From: Macrocystis pyrifera
Lineage: Eukaryota > Sar > Phaeophyceae > Laminariales > Laminariaceae
NCBI GenBank assembly: GCA_031763025.1
Contig: JASSKH010000032.1
Coordinates: 2,249,001-2,313,000 of the forward strand
Length of the DNA stretch: 64,000 nt
Direction of reading: 5' to 3'
A program made the translations under genes and the position numbers. Shown in pieces: positions 41,526 to 52,557 of the stretch (position 1 is the stretch's first letter; each line of letters begins with the position of its first letter). The notes under the pieces were generated by a model. It saw nothing but the letters and a program-made list of their open reading frames with translations, was not told the DNA's origin and did no database searches.

Positions 41526-44500
41526 CAGCCTGACCACTTAAAACGTCTTTTTCATGCTGTCACAAACGCCCGTGGCTTCCACCTTCCTGCACGCTGAATT
41601 TGCAACTCCGAGATTCCATGGACGCTAGCTGGGTGCCCCCCCCAATTCTTTCGGAGTGCAGTGCGAACTGCATGGGGTCTCTAACGATGCTACCTACCAT
41701 GATCTATCTCAACGCCACGACCGCTTCTGTCCGCGTAAACAATTTCCACCCCAGCGGGGTGCTCCTACCGTCAAAGGTACTTCCGCTGGTAGCAGTGGGC
41801 GTACATCCAGCTGTTCCAACAGAGCTTCGAACGCTCCCGTCGACACCCCCCCCTGTCTCCTTCTCCTGCACGAGGAGCGTTCGCGTGATGGTGAACCCTG
41901 CCCTTTTTTGGTCACACTTCGACACCAGAAACTTTACCTGCACTGCTGTAGCGATCGATCTGTTCTCAAACGCAACCTGCACTCCTTCGTGAAAGAAAGA
42001 AACACAGTTCCGCGTCATACAAAACTCGGGACGGACCTGTCCGTTTGCGTACGCCCACAACGCTGACGCTCGGCACAAAAGAAAATACGACAGGGTGAGT
42101 CCTAACCTCATCACGTAACCCCCATCTTCCATGCTCACAACTGTCTGTCGCCCTTCCGCAAGCATAGCCCACGTCAAGGGTAATCAAACTTGTTTATTCT
42201 TGGTAGACATGCCGTGCGCCCTGTCTATCCCCTTTCCCACTGTGACGATCATGCAATGCGACAAAGGTAGCTCCCAGCCTGCGAACATCCTGTGGAAAAA
42301 GTTAATCACTGCTAAGTACTCTCTGACGGCCGATTGTTGGTTATTGCGCACAAAACAACGAGACGTCATGGATTCGAGCAGTTCGGTCAGCGCTTCAATG
42401 GGATCATCGACGGTATGAAACCACGGCCCTTTACCTTGCGCTTTTCTCTCGTTTACCCAGGTGTTTCATTTCGCTACGTAGTTTTTCTGAGTGCTCTTCC
42501 CGACTGAACCAAGCGCGAGCGTTTCGACCAATCTGGTCACCTCCTCCTTGTTTCTTCCTGTGTTGTCTCCTGTTCCTGTGATAGCGTGCGAGTACATTAC
42601 GCATGCCATGAGTTGAGCGAGACATGCATCATAGAAGGCGCGCGAGTCAATCGAGTTCTTCTGCTTGGTTCATCATGAGCATCCATAAAACGTCGTCGTG
42701 TTTTGTGAGGATGGCCTTTGTCTGGAGTACAATATCAAAGATCCCCGAACCCCGCGGCCCAATGGGTTGTTTGCGCCAGTCGCTGGAGTGGGCTAGCTCC
42801 TTGACCTTGTCTGCCAACATCTCCGTAGACCATCGTGAAATCCCGTCCGCTCAAGTGTTCTGCACGCCTGAAATATGTTTTGCAGTGTGGTTCCATCCGC
42901 CTGCGAGTTCAAGGCGCACCAGCATTCTCATGAGCAAGCACTTCCCTTTGTCTGTTGCCCCACCGCTTCGAGACACCCACGATTCAGCCGCGCCATGTTA
43001 TCACCTTGCATCAAAATCGGGTCACCTGCCGCGTCTGGCCTGTCTCCTACCAATTCAAGCATGACCCACGCGGTCACAACCATCCCCAATAAGTCTAAGA
43101 GGTTTATTGTGATGGTACAGGTCTCTTGAAGATCGTCTTTTCTTTTATGTTCAGCAGTCAATTCTGTCGGCAAGTCGTATCTCCAAAATACCTTCTTCTC
43201 AGCGCAGAATCCTCCCACCGGCTCAAACCTTGCGTCAGACAGATGGCGCCTTTTGGCGGGACGTTTTATCGCCGTGCAGCAAGGCGCGCTAAGCGCCTCT
43301 CCCCCGAGTAGTAGCTCGTGATCTATCGCCCACTTCCAAAAAGAGGAAGTCCGCTTGAAACTCTCTGCTAAGCTCTACCATGCGGTTCTGTTTTTTTAGC
43401 CCTTGCGTTGTGTATTCCTGTCAGTCGCAACAGCCTCCACACGAAATGCCTGCCCGCTCGCGCTACGTACGTGAGGTTCCACAACTTCCTGGTCATGGTG
43501 AGAACGCCCCTCGCAGTCGCTCGCCTTCTGCTCAAGGGCCACTGATCAAACAGCAACCTTTTTATATCGTTAGCCTTTTCTCGCGGGAACGAGATTCTCG
43601 TTGTGTGCGAGTTGATAGTGAACCCCAACGCGTCCATCATGGAGTCCCAGTCCGTACTCTTCTTCGGGGCTAATGTGGGCTATACTCCCCCCTCTCCCGG
43701 TCCAAATAAGCGTACGTGATCCGAGGCATGGGAGGCCGATGCGATCAAGGCGGTCTTGTCGTCGTCTGAATGTTGCCCCCTGATTAGGAGATAGCCGTCT
43801 ACGTGCACGGTTGCGAAAAAAGGGTCGGAAATCTCCCCCCCGCTGTGCGCTCTGATTTTTGCGTCCGGCGGATTCGGCGTGGGTGTCCCTTCTTCGCACT
43901 GATCTACCACCTTAACATGGACTATCATTTATTTTCCTTGCTGGGTGTTACAGTGCTCGTGTTCGGCTGCGGCCGACATGACGCCCCAGAAACCCGGCAA
44001 TCCCGACCATCCGAACGTTAATCGAAATCGAACACAACCAGATCTCCTACTTCGTAGCAAAAGTTGTGAGCTTGGTCGGGGTCTATCCGCACGTTCCTGT
44101 AGGCGCCCGGCACATCGCCCTTACTCATCAGTATCCTCTCTACTGGAAGAGTTTTTTTCTGTGTCACGAATTCGTCGAGAAACTTGGGCAGTGCGTGTGT
44201 GCACAGGCAATGGGGGACGGTGTCAGGATGAATACCTCCGTCGAGTCCATCTTTTTTTCTTCGATTCTGCCGATCAAACGATAAATCATTTATGATCGTG
44301 ACCTTGTGTGTCACTACGGCCGCCAACGGGGACACTCTTAGGTCGGGGATTTCGTGCGCAGCTGATTTTTGTATCATCAAGCATTTTGGACGTCATACAT
44401 CTTCGCCGATTTTTCCCAGACTGCCAGCAAATGCTCGTTGACACTGGGGTGGTTTCCGAAATGTAATGCGCGCTCGAGATCTACGCCCGTTGCTGCTGCG

Positions 44501-44627
44501 TGCCTCGGTACCCCCCCCCCTGTGACCATCGTGACTAGCTCGTCGACTGCCCCGAACCCTGTCAAGTCTCCGAAGTATCGTTGTATTTGTACGGGGTCTA
44601 TCGATGGTGCAACCAGAGATCTTCCTA

Positions 44628-44731
44628 TTACGGGGGACCATAGTAAATAGGACCAAATACTGTTAGTAAAAATAGTAAATATATAGGTTTTTATGTATAC
44701 CATAGGTCCTACTAACTATGGACCCCCGTAA
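44628..44731. mobile_element. MITE family A, copy 10, nested in the DIRS-like fossil
   Basis: TA-flanked, TTACGGGGGACCATAGTAAA to inverted match ending CCCCCGTAA. Inserted between the repeat-bearing region and the RT region. Confidence 0.92.
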
Positions 44732-47605
44732 TAGTGCTCACCCTACGTCTTTCACGACGCCTCGCTTCTCTCGTATCATGGTTGTGCAAATGTTGGCGAG
44801 CGTATACAGCAATTCTTCTCTTTCTCGGGCGTCAAGATCGTTTTTTCCGAGCGTTTCTTTTTCTGCGTGCCATTGTTGTACCATGCTGTCTGATCGTTTC
44901 CGGCTGCGCGCGACTCCCCATTAGGAAGCCGTGGTCGTCTTGATCCGCTACTCTCCATCACGTCGACCGAAACAAGCGTGGGTTCTTCTGACTGTTGCAA
45001 GGGTGGCTGGGCGTACCCTTGTGCTCTCTGCCAAACTATGTGTGTCGTCTGTGCTGCTGTGAGGATATCTGTGTACTGAGCGGGTGAACGGCCCTTCTGA
45101 TTTGAGCCTTCTGCGGTAACGACAATGTATCGTTTCCCATGAAAGTGGGGTAATCTGGCCCTCTGCTCAAACCGTTCTGTGCTGTAGTGTGAGCCTTCCA
45201 CGTCGCCGATACTGTCTCGGTTTCGGTAGGAAAGGGGTGATCGGGCTCTCTGCTCACACCAAGCCTGCTGTACTGAACCTTCCGCAACCTCGGTACTGTC
45301 CCGATTCGCAACGAAGTGGGGTAATCTGGCCCTCTGTTCAGGCTGAATGTCCCTTTTATCAAGTACTGCCATCTTCTGGTTATTCACTGATGTGTGCGCG
45401 TCGCGAGGCTGGCAATCTGGTTCATGAGATGATTTGTCTTGCTGTATTTGCACATGCGAAAGGATCATGCTGTCTGAGCTGAAAGCATCATCAACCCTAC
45501 CTCCTGCGTACGCTGACCATTGGGGTCCCCGTGCATGCATGACGCGGCAGGGGGAGGAGGGGGTGGGGGGTAGTTCGTGCAAGGCTGGGTGGAGCGATTT
45601 TGCTGACAACAGGGATTCACGTGCGTGCGTAATGTGGCGGAGGGCGGGAGGGTGGGTGTATCGGACATGCGGGGGTGGATGGGACGCACGGTTTGGCTTG
45701 CTGCTGCACTGTGCTACTACGTGAATCACATTCTCTTCTTGCCGTATACGGTCTCTTGCCGGGGCGCTGTCTCAAACGATTTGCTGCTTGATTCACTGTT
45801 TTTGTTTCTTGGTACCTGACGCTCACAGTGAAACAGGGCCGACGACACAGACCCGAGAGTGAGTGCGTGGAGAATCCCCACGGACCTCCTGGCGTCTGCG
45901 AAGGTTGTCCATTCTTCTCTCGCCCCTGCCCCCCCTTCGGTCGGCCCTGCCAGATAGCAGAGCCCGTATTGTTAGTTGCTGCCGGTGCCCCGGCCCGCTC
46001 CGCTCCCGGTGGACGCCCCGCCCCGGCCACCTGGTACGTAGTTTCTGCTACAGCGTGCGACGCTCGGTGGCCGAGAGGCTCCAGCGCCTTCTCCTGCCGC
46101 CCCACCCCCGACTGTAGCGGCCTCCTGATACTGCGGCGGCTGGTGCCGCAGTGTCGGCGGAGGTGGCGGCGACGGCGGTGGCAGTGCTTGCAGCAGCTGC
46201 TGCTGCTGCATGGCGACCGACGGAGCTGTACCGGCGGCTAGGAGGTGGGAGAACGCACAGGTTACCCGCCGACACACGTCGCCGCGCCATGCGAAATGGC
46301 ACACCCCCGGCGGAGTCCCCCACTCCAGCATGTGAGCCTTGAACGTGGACCCTTCTCCTCCTCCGGTTCCTGCCCGGCCTTGCCTGTGGACGGTCCGCTG
46401 CCCTCCCGTGCAGGGAGCTCCCTTCCTCTTGGAGCCTGCTTTTTCGGGCGCCTGCTTCTAGGACATCTGACGCTCCGTGAGGTTGACTCCCGCGCCTTCC
46501 TCCACCAGCTCCCTCAACCGCGTGAAAGCCAGCGTGGCCTTGGAGTTGCCTGTGCCGGACGGAGGAGTTGCGTCTTGGTGCTTCCGGTTTAGGGCGCCCC
46601 CTTTCTTTGCGAAGTCGATCATCCCCACCTTCAGACTGCCGTTGATGGTTGTGAGAAGCATCTCGCGAACTGTGTCCTTGTGCTCCAAGAGTGTTTGGTA
46701 GTGGCGCTGCAGATAGACCTCCAATGTCTTTAGTACTTGTTCCAGCTCCTCTCGCAAGGTGCGAGCCCGGTTCTTGCACACCGCCTGCGCTCCCTCCATA
46801 CCGTATTTCAGGGTCACCAAAAAACGCCGCAACAAACGTAGCGAAGTGCACCTCGGCTGGCATACCCACCGGCTCCTTCTCGGCTGGCAGAGGAGGATAA
46901 AAAGCTTCTACGGCGAAGTCAGACAACGACCTGAGCTGCTTTGTCACAGCTTCTGAAACGTATGCCATCTCGTCGAGCGCGAGAAGCAAGAGAGGGCGGG
47001 TTATGACCTCCTGCATATTGAATCCCCCGCGCGCGATGAAGAACTTGGGGCCTACCAATGCGTGCCACAGGTCTTCCGCCTGCTTTGCGGTAGCTCTAAC
47101 GCCCGCGGAGATCGTGGCTTGGAAGTTTGCGTCTTGCGGCGCTGATAGAAGCTGACCTCCCATGGCCCCGCCAGCCCACGGCACCAACAGGCCCCCGGCG
47201 ATAGCGCCCCCGGGAGGTTAGTCAACTTGCTGAAGAGGTTGAAGTTGCTGCTGCTGTTGCTGTTGCTTCTGCTGCTGCTGCTGCTGCTGATGTTGCTCCT
47301 GCTGCTGCGGGTGGGCCTGAATGTTTTCAAGACATATGATCCGCGTCGAGATCGCGTGGTTGCTCGCCAACAACTGCTGCAGCACAGCTATCATGGCAGG
47401 ATCGGCTGGTGCTGCGGGAGGGCCCGGGCCGATGCCCGCGGCTCCGCCTTGGCCAATGCCTCCATCCCGTGCTCCGGGGCCAGGCAGGCCAGCTCCTTCC
47501 CCTTGCTCACCCCCCACGTCCAGACGGGCGGCCTCACCTCCCACCACATCCAGCGGTGCGTGCTCACCTCCCGCTGGCAGGAAAGGTTGGTTGGCCATAC
47601 CCAGA

Positions 47606-47812
47606 AAAGCCGATCAATTGATTGGGCACACTACTTTCGATATTTGCTACGAGCTCTCGTTGTTGCTGCAGCTGCCGCCTAAGCCCAAGCCTCTCCAGTG
47701 ACTAGACGCTTTCGGCTGTCGTCTGATCTCGCTTCATCTCACGGTTCTGCCAGCTTCTTCGGATTCCTAAACGCCTCCATAAGCTCCACTTCCCTACGGC
47801 AAGTTGCATTTT
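47606..47812 (-). repeat. DIRS-like fossil: terminal block A1
   Basis: Direct copy of block A2 at the 5' end of the element (+ strand right end). The gag-like start lies just inside it. Confidence 0.85.
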
Positions 47813-49185
47813 CGGTTAGCAGGCACGTACTCCTACTGACTGTTGTACTCCTCACGTATATACGTATACGTATCGTTCCTCTATTGCCAAAACTACAAAT
47901 TATCCCCGACTGCGAGTACGCAGCTGGCTGGTTCAAGAGACAGCAAGAACTTGGCGGCTTCGCAATTTTGCGTTTTGGTTCTTGAGTGTTGGAACACGAA
48001 TTTGGACAGGGTCGTGCGTACGAAGTACGAAGCGTCGTGATCATCACAGCACGGAAAACCTCAAGGCCGGACTTTATATTTGTATATATTTTCGTTCTTT
48101 AGGTACATTCTTCCATGTTTTCTGATTTCTTGGGCAACTTTGACAATCCCATATGCACGAAAAATGTATACAAACAGTCCTGTTTCGTATGGTCGTTGCA
48201 CGCAAAACCCTGCCGAATTCTGTTTTCCGATTCTCCAAAGACCAAAGCCAAAGCATACATAGCATAGAAACGGTTTTTCGTGAAGAGTAAAATAATCCCG
48301 ATAAAGGGTTTGAAAAGGAGCTCGATACATTCGTTGTTCTGTAAATAGTACTTTGTAGGCACTTCTTACGACTCCCTTGTACGCCTCGCAGAGCTAAACA
48401 AGTGTCATGGACGCCTTCCCCTTGTTGACTCGATCATGTCAATAGGAAGGGTTGGGCCCTGATAGCTCCAGCCAGTCAAAAATGTACTGGCTGCGCCAGA
48501 TGCCAGTATACTGGGCCCTAGTAGTGAACTGGTCGCGCCCCCCCGGCTGGTGAGGGGACCCCACCGTAGGCGCCCCCGGAGGACCACGCAGTAGGCGCCC
48601 TGCCGGGCGCACGTTTTCACGCAATTTGGCTTCACTAGTAATAGAGCTAAAAACATACGACGGTTTCGGGCCGTGTTTCAAAAGGGATTCAGCCGTAGAT
48701 TGACGCGTAAGAAAAAGCAAGAGAAAACAGACAAGCGTGTATGGTGGTACAGGAGCATGCGAGCTAATGACTACGGTTGGACGTATAAATGTGTTCTACA
48801 CACACACGTTTGAAGTGTGCACGGTCGAATCGCGGCTTCAGATTTTGATGTGATTTTTGTTCAACACTAGCGGTACGGCCACGGCTCCACCCGTGGCGCT
48901 AGCCTTGTGTTACCCTGTTTCCATCCTAACGGTTCCAGTGGAAATGCCTGATTTTCAGTTGTTTAATTTTTTCCCGCGCCGTTGAACCCCGCGGGAATTT
49001 TCATTTCCCAAAACCCGTGCAAACCTAAACTGTCCAAGAAAAATATGTTACCGCGGGAACTATTCTCGCCTCGCTGGCGTGCACAGGATCAACAGACGGG
49101 ATTCTTAGCACGTACATTGAACGACGCTGCAACTCGTGCCTACCAGGTACGGATTATATGCTACGGCGTAGTTTAGATATAATTC
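47813..49185. other. Region right of the DIRS-like fossil
   Basis: No gene recognised. 48405-48720 is GC-rich (CGCCCGGCAGG-like patches) but without clear coding signal. Nothing else seen. Confidence 0.4.
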
Positions 49186-50060
49186 GTGTGTTCAGGTACG
49201 ATCCATACCGGCAAAAGAACTACTGTGAGCGAAAGTGCAAGAACCCCGTGCGGGATGGCATCGACCCGGCCGGTGTCTGTTTTTATCCACGATTTGTTGG
49301 AGTTCGATATGCGTGGAAGGACTTCTGATCCGAGGATGGGGCCTTATCATACTCACATGCGGAGGGACATTGACCCTAAGCCCCAGTCAAGCCTTAAATC
49401 AGCCTGTGGGATTGGGGTTTCCACACCATACGGGGGCGGTATCGACCCGGGGGATGTCCGCTTTCATCTCCAGTTCGTTGGAGTTGTAGACATACGGAAG
49501 GATTGTTGATCTTGGGATGAGACCTTATCATCCCCGGGTGCCGCGGGGCCTCGACGTTGTCCCGAGGGGCAACTCTCGCCGCGCGGTGGCTCCATATGAG
49601 CCCCAGTCAAATCAGCAATCGGCCAATGGGGGTTGGGTTTCCACACCTTGCGGCGCGGCATCGACCCTGGGAGGAATCTGTTTTCGTCTCCGGGTTGTTG
49701 GTTGTAAATGTATGGAAGGATGTAGGGTTCGAGGATGGGACCTTCCGATCCCCGAGTGCGGCAGGACCTCACCGTTGTCCCATGCGGCAACCTTCGCCCC
49801 GCACGGGCTCCATGAGCCCCGGCCAAATCAGCAATCAGCCGATGGGGGTGAGGTTTCCGCACCATGCGGGGCGATATCGACCCGGGAGAAATCTGTTTTC
49901 GTCCCTGCGTTGTTGGATTTGTAGAAATATAGAACCAGTGATGATCCGAGGATGGGACTTTATCGTCCCCGGGTGTGCGGCGGGACCTCGCCGTTGTCCC
50001 CTCGCCGCGCGCTGGCTCCATGATCCTCAGCCAAATCGACCGCACACAGCTCTCGTGATC
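49186..50060 (+). repeat. Tandem repeat, four units of about 180-225 bp
   Basis: Landmark ATCGACCCGG-like at 49260, 49440, 49663 and 49876; each unit also carries TCCGAGGATGGGACCTTATC-like and CCAAATCAGCAATCAGCCGA-like segments. Divergence of roughly 15-25% between units. Confidence 0.85.
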
Positions 50061-50124
50061 AATAATATAGGACTTCAAGAGGCCATTCTCCTGCATTATT
50101 TCTGTAGTGAAGTACGCTTGCATG

Positions 50125-50600
50125 GAAGCAGGCCGAAGCAGGTGGAACTTTTCATGAAAGCAGGGTCAAGATTAGTCTCCCACCACTGCCACGGAAGCTT
50201 CCATCGCTTACATGGAACGTTCCACCTGTTTCCATGGAAGATTCCACCTGCTTCCACGCAAGTAGGTCATGAAAGCTTCCATGGAAGCGATGAAGGGAGC
50301 TTCCAGTATCCCGAACTTTCCATGGAGTAGCTTCCACGGGGATGACGGGAGCTTCCGTGGACGTACTCAAGACTTTGTGTTGAAGCTGCCATAGGTGAAG
50401 CTTCCGCGAAAGAACGCGGCCTCTTCCATTGAAACTTTCGAGTACTTCCATGGAAGCTTCCACCGCTTCTGCGGAAGCTGCGGAACATTCGGTGGAAATT
50501 TTCAATCGTTTCCATGGAAGTGGTGGAAGCTTCCGTTGGAAGCGGTGGAAGTTTCCAACGAAGCCGCAGAAGTTTCCAGTGGAAGCTTCCACGAGCTTAA
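50125..50600. repeat. Palindromic TTCCATGGAAGC repeat field
   Basis: About 30 occurrences or variants of the self-complementary words TTCCATGGAA and GGAAGCTTCC, irregularly spaced over 475 bp. Confidence 0.85.
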
Positions 50601-52275
50601 AAATCAGCAATGCAGGAGACCGAGTTCAGGTTGCCGGGTGGAAGCAGGTCTCTGCATGAGCTTGAATGCCACATGTTTCATTGGTTCGATATGCACCGTT
50701 CAACATTATACAGATCCCGTACCACACCTGACAAGGGTAGGAGGAAATTAGATTGTCGACATCGCGATCTGTCGGATGTGTGACACATTCGATTTTCGGG
50801 CTGGGGCATGGAGCTGGTGTCATATTATTTTTGAGTAGACGAGTCTGAGGAACTTCAGTACCCCCTCGCCTACTGCTGCCGTCCCTTCGTGACAGGACGC
50901 AGATCTTCGGTACAGACTAATCCGACGATGGGAGCAGCCCTGTTTAGCTCGGTATTTCTTGACCGGTTCAGTCCCTTACACCACCAACCAAGTACAGCTT
51001 AGCGTAATAATCCTTTGAATAATATTTTTTTATTAGGACTACGTACACTCGTAGCGCATACAAATCTCGGTCGGATTACGCGATTTGTTTTTCTTCGAAG
51101 TAATTTTTTTAGGTGATACCGTTGAGCTATTAATAGCATCTCATGTGAAAAGCCCAGAAAAAAAAGGCACCACCGTTACCGTGTTTTTGCTCGATAGAAA
51201 AACGGAGGGGGATTTTGCGCTTCCCCGCGACATGCCCGTGCAGGGTGCTTGTGTTACCCCCGCGCTATTTGCGGCCTGCATGCAAGCTTGACGCGTCACC
51301 GTTTCAGTTGGTGGCAGCGAAAAAATACGTATTGGGCTACGATGTCGCGATAGTTATAGTAGGATACGAGTGTCTTCCATTCGAACCGTCGACAACGATC
51401 CCACTATGGGCCATACATATTCCTAAGTATTACGGGGGACCATAGTAAATACCGGTAGGACCTACGGTACAAACAAAATCCTATATATTTACATAGTTTT
51501 ACTAACATTGTGTGGTTCTATTTACTCTGGCCCCCCGTGATAATAGTTTGGACGTATTTCTCGATTTCAAAGCCGAGGTGTTTTTTTTCGATCTTCGTAA
51601 CACATTATATCCCCCCCCCCCCCCCTTCACGGTTGACTCCGTACGACAACGATACAGAGTACAGGATCCGGATGCAAGATATTTCCCGCGTAAACCCCAA
51701 TGATGTTGCTGAGTCGGTCACTTAACTGATGCTGCCCTCTTACGGCCATTTTAAAAAAGGACGCCACCGTCAATTTATTGTTTCATACTTGCGTTTGTAT
51801 TTTTTTTCCTGTGTTGCGTTTGATATTTTGTCTCGTAAGCCAATCCTACATCTGGTTTTGAGCCGGAACGCGAGCCAAACGGTTTCGGAAGGAGTTCATT
51901 TATGATAGATTTTTCCTTTTTTTTTTTTGGAATGTACACAGAATATAATACCATGTATATGTTCCTGGTGATATTTGGTTGCAAGATACGGGATGGTATA
52001 CCGCAGCTCGTTAGTACCGTTTCCCTCATGAACTGTGGTATGATATAGCCGTGCGCCGCACTACTTCGTAGTTGTTTGTTTCCTCCCATCGAGAAGCGTT
52101 TTGTTCCAGCCTGTTTCGTAACCACAGGCAGGATTCTAGGGAAGTGAGCTAATGTGAGATCATCATCATCGCCATCATCATCATATACGATCTGCGATCT
52201 CAGAGGTTTCCCTTGGGATCAAAGCTCCGCTCTGTAAAACTTGAATTCTGTCTGCACGACTGTACAACCCAGAAA
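50601..52275. other. Region before the Copia element
   Basis: One MITE A copy (51430-51540); otherwise no gene, exon or repeat recognised. Confidence 0.4.
51430..51540. mobile_element. MITE family A, copy 11
   Basis: TA on both sides, left TTACGGGGGACCATAGTAAA, right ending CCCCCGTGA. Confidence 0.9.
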
Positions 52276-52280
52276 GTGAC
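52276..52280. other. Target site duplication, left (GTGAC)
   Basis: Five bases identical to 56528-56532; 5-bp duplications are usual for Copia. Confidence 0.9.
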
Positions 52281-52557
52281 TGTTGATTGATCTCTAAAGG
52301 TATAGGCGCAGCTGGCACGGGAACGCGTGGTTGACTCCAGACAGTATCACGGAACTCCTCTTATATTATATCCGAGCTGTCGAGTGACAGCTCATGCATC
52401 GTATGCAGGTTATTACTCAACATGACGCGGGAATAACCTCCCGTTTATCCCCCCGAATATCCGACTAAATATCCCTCTCCTATAATCCCATATCAATATA
52501 TGGAACTCCCTAATATTAGATGTAACGTCTCCGTCGTGTTTCTGAGCACAATCAATA
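52281..52557 (-). repeat. Copia 3' LTR
   Basis: 277 bp, from TGTTGATTG to CAATCAATA on the + strand; short imperfect inverted ends. Confidence 0.93.

Larger units (their letters stand above)
40704..47812 (-). mobile_element. DIRS/PAT-like tyrosine-recombinase retroelement fossil
   Basis: Reads right to left. Parts: a gag-like region with poly-Gln (about 47.6-46.0 kb), a repeat-bearing region (about 45.7-44.8 kb), reverse transcriptase of DIRS type (about 44.4-43.4 kb), RNase H (about 43.2-42.8 kb) and a tyrosine recombinase (about 42.4-41.7 kb, GYVMRLGLTLSYFLLCRASA). It is broken, with several breaks. The ends are split direct repeats in the order A1, genes, B1, A2, B2, known from PAT and Ngaro-type members of the DIRS order. 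A MITE A copy is inserted in it. Middle-aged by look: repeat copies differ by roughly 10-15%. Confidence 0.82.
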
